Of a DNA stretch of 64,000 nt, positions 62,469-64,000 are shown in pieces (positions within the stretch are counted from its first letter, which is position 1; each line of letters opens with the position of its first letter). A program made the position numbers and the translations under genes. Source of the DNA: Jaminaea rosea. Taxonomy: Eukaryota > Basidiomycota > Exobasidiomycetes > Microstromatales. The DNA lies in contig NW_020289980.1 of NCBI RefSeq assembly GCF_003144245.1, forward strand, positions 248,001 through 312,000. The letters are read 5' to 3'. Below the pieces are notes generated by a model that was given only the letters and a program-made list of their open reading frames with translations, ran no database searches and was not told where the DNA came from.

Positions 62469-64000
62469 ATGGATGTGGCCTGGCCAGTCAGCATCATTTC
62501 CCCCGTGGGCTACTTCTCGTCAACTTGCGGGTACTGCCGCCCCAAAGATGGACGGCCACGCTCCTCGTGTCCGAAAAGCAGTCGCTCCTTCGGCATGTGG
62601 CTACACCAGCTCTCCCCTCTCGACTATCAAGCCTTGTGCGACCAAGGGTGGCGAAGGAGCGGCAACTACGTGTATAAGCCGGACTTGGAAAGGACGTGCT
62701 GCAAGCAGATTAGTATCAGACTAGATGCCAGGAGATTCGCGATGTCCAAAGGGCAAGGGAGGAGGGTGAGGGCGGTGATTCAGGCGCTGAGTGAGCGTGG
62801 GGATGACGAGGTACATAGGATGGTGTGGGGAAAGGGGAAGGGGAAGGGGAAGTATGCGCAGCCCATTGATCTAGAAGCTGTCTTCAAGGTCCTCGGCGGA
62901 GAGCAGGTCGAGCAACGGCCGGAGGCTGCATTGCAGAACGCAGCTGCGATGAACAGATACCACGACCAACGCCGACAGCAAGCAGAGAAGCGACGTCGGT
63001 TAGCTAGAGAGGCAAAGACAACCTCTCTCAGTCCACCACACATTCCACCAGTAGCCGGTCCTTCCATCCTGGCCGGGCGCGACCTCACATCACACCTCTA
63101 CACGCAGCTGCTGCCCGCCTCCTCCACCGGAGAAAAGTACGCTCTCTTCCGTCGCTATCAGATGGCTATACATCGCGAATCAGAAGATGAGGTCAGCGAT
63201 CGCAAAGGATTTGAGCGCTTTCTCTGCAAGAGCTCGCTGCGAACCACACCTGTGCAGGGTAAGACGAGGGGAGGCTCAGTGATGAAGGACGCTAATGGGG
63301 ACCCAGTCGCGTATGGGGCGTATCACATGGAATGGCGACTACGCTCCTCTGGCTCAAGCTCAGGGCAGACCAATGGCGATGCACATGGCCCTGCACCTGT
63401 CGACGAGCTGGTAGCAGTCGGTGTTCTCGACATCCTTCCCAGCGCCCTGTCCTCAGTCTATCTCTTCTACTCGCCCTCCCACGCCAACCTACAGCTGGGC
63501 CACCTCTCCGCTCTACGTGAGATCGTGTTAGCACGCCAGCTTCACGCTTCTGGGCTGTTGACGCAGCCTAGATACTATATGGGCTTCTACATCGAGGACT
63601 GTGCGAAAATGCGATACAAGGCTGGATTCAGGCCTAGTGAGGTCTTGGATGTTGATGCTGGTGGTGAAGGGAAAGCCAGGACAGAGTGGAGGGAGGTGAG
63701 CGAGGTGGTCGAGAGGATCAGAGAGGGTCAGGCTTATGGCTGGAGAGTAGCGTCGCCATCAGCAGAAGACAGGCGTATCAACGAGAAAGAGCAGGCAGCG
63801 GAGCAGCCCAAGGCCGGCTGCGAAGAACTCGAAACCTCCAGCAGCGATGACAGCGGTGACGATTCGGATGAGGACGAAGACGACTTTCTGCCCTGCCCCT
63901 CACCACCTGGCATACTCGATCCTGCAAGCATCACTCCCGCCCAAATGGCTCGCACCGCCGTCCTTGAAGCTTCGGCGCAGGAGGAAGGCGTCAAGCCTCT
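62469..64000 (+). CDS. ate1: arginyl-tRNA-protein transferase ATE1 (partial)
   Basis: The frame is open from ATG 62469 to the right edge (510 codons) and the 3' end lies outside. The N-terminal domain has STCGYCRPKDGR, LCDQGWRRSGNYVYKPDLER and TCCKQISIRLDARRF, with the Cys residues that bind an iron-sulfur cluster in ATE1. The C-terminal GNAT-like domain has AYHMEWRLRS, DELVAVGVLDILPSALSSVY, LFYSPSHANLQLGHLSALRE and YYMGFYIEDCAKMRYKAGFR. ATE1 adds Arg from Arg-tRNA to N-terminal Asp, Glu or oxidised Cys, creating N-degrons. No intron is apparent. The visible end is an acidic Ser/Asp-rich stretch followed by a helix. Confidence 0.95.
   Translation, partial: MDVAWPVSIISPVGYFSSTCGYCRPKDGRPRSSCPKSSRSFGMWLHQLSPLDYQALCDQGWRRSGNYVYKPDLERTCCKQISIRLDARRFAMSKGQGRRVRAVIQALSERGDDEVHRMVWGKGKGKGKYAQPIDLEAVFKVLGGEQVEQRPEAALQNAAAMNRYHDQRRQQAEKRRRLAREAKTTSLSPPHIPPVAGPSILAGRDLTSHLYTQLLPASSTGEKYALFRRYQMAIHRESEDEVSDRKGFERFLCKSSLRTTPVQGKTRGGSVMKDANGDPVAYGAYHMEWRLRSSGSSSGQTNGDAHGPAPVDELVAVGVLDILPSALSSVYLFYSPSHANLQLGHLSALREIVLARQLHASGLLTQPRYYMGFYIEDCAKMRYKAGFRPSEVLDVDAGGEGKARTEWREVSEVVERIREGQAYGWRVASPSAEDRRINEKEQAAEQPKAGCEELETSSSDDSGDDSDEDEDDFLPCPSPPGILDPASITPAQMARTAVLEASAQEEGVKP

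Overview
The window is nuclear DNA of a fungus, most likely a basidiomycete of the smut type (Ustilaginomycotina). It is GC-rich and tightly packed. Introns are few and mostly 50-90 nt with GTGAGT/GTAAGT donors. Several very long genes, such as SF3B1, the glycogenin-like gene and the HLTF/Rad5-like gene, have no introns. Regulators characteristic of smuts are present: a PKA regulatory subunit, a Medusa/Med1 factor and a velvet protein. No rRNA, tRNA, CRISPR array, transposon or virus-like element could be supported.

Layout. 0-7.4 kb: the tail of an unknown gene, a Tctex1 dynein light chain (-), RBX1 (+), a glycogenin-like protein (-) and TRAPPC2L (-). 7.6-15.5 kb: SF3B1 (+) and a MedA-type regulator (-). 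15.5-18 kb: non-coding. 18-30.6 kb: aldehyde dehydrogenase (-), a putative t-UTP protein (+), PKA-R (+), an oversized Rab (-) and HGH1 (+). 30.7-33.5 kb: Bet3 (-) and a U-box cyclophilin (+). 33.5-37.2 kb: non-coding. 37.2-48.7 kb: VelB (+), Noc3 (-), Prp2 (+), a small unknown protein (-) and threonine synthase (-). 48.9-55.2 kb: a Med1-like Mediator subunit (+), DASH Hsk3 (+), IPP isomerase (-) and eS25 (-). 55.6-64 kb: HLTF/Rad5-like (-), SmD3 (+), TANGO2/NRDE (-) and ATE1 (+, open at the right edge).

Most genes are housekeeping: splicing (SF3B1, PPIL2, Prp2, SmD3), ribosome biogenesis (Noc3, eS25, putative t-UTP), TRAPP trafficking (TRAPPC2L, Bet3), protein turnover and folding (RBX1, ATE1, HGH1), and metabolism (threonine synthase, IPP isomerase, aldehyde dehydrogenase, glycogenin). 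Many are head-to-head pairs with 46-450 bp between start codons. The exceptions are the developmental regulators MedA and VelB, each preceded by 2.5-3.7 kb without recognisable genes, as expected for heavily regulated promoters or leaders.

I see no clear new multi-gene system. The most notable items are the oversized Rab with a long insert between its G4 and G5 motifs, a leader exon that would send the aldehyde dehydrogenase to mitochondria, a 7-nt micro-exon in the Tctex1 gene, an arginine at the SF3B1 K666 position, and an unrecognised four-exon small gene. All exon boundaries were deduced by eye from splice signals, reading phase and family conservation.
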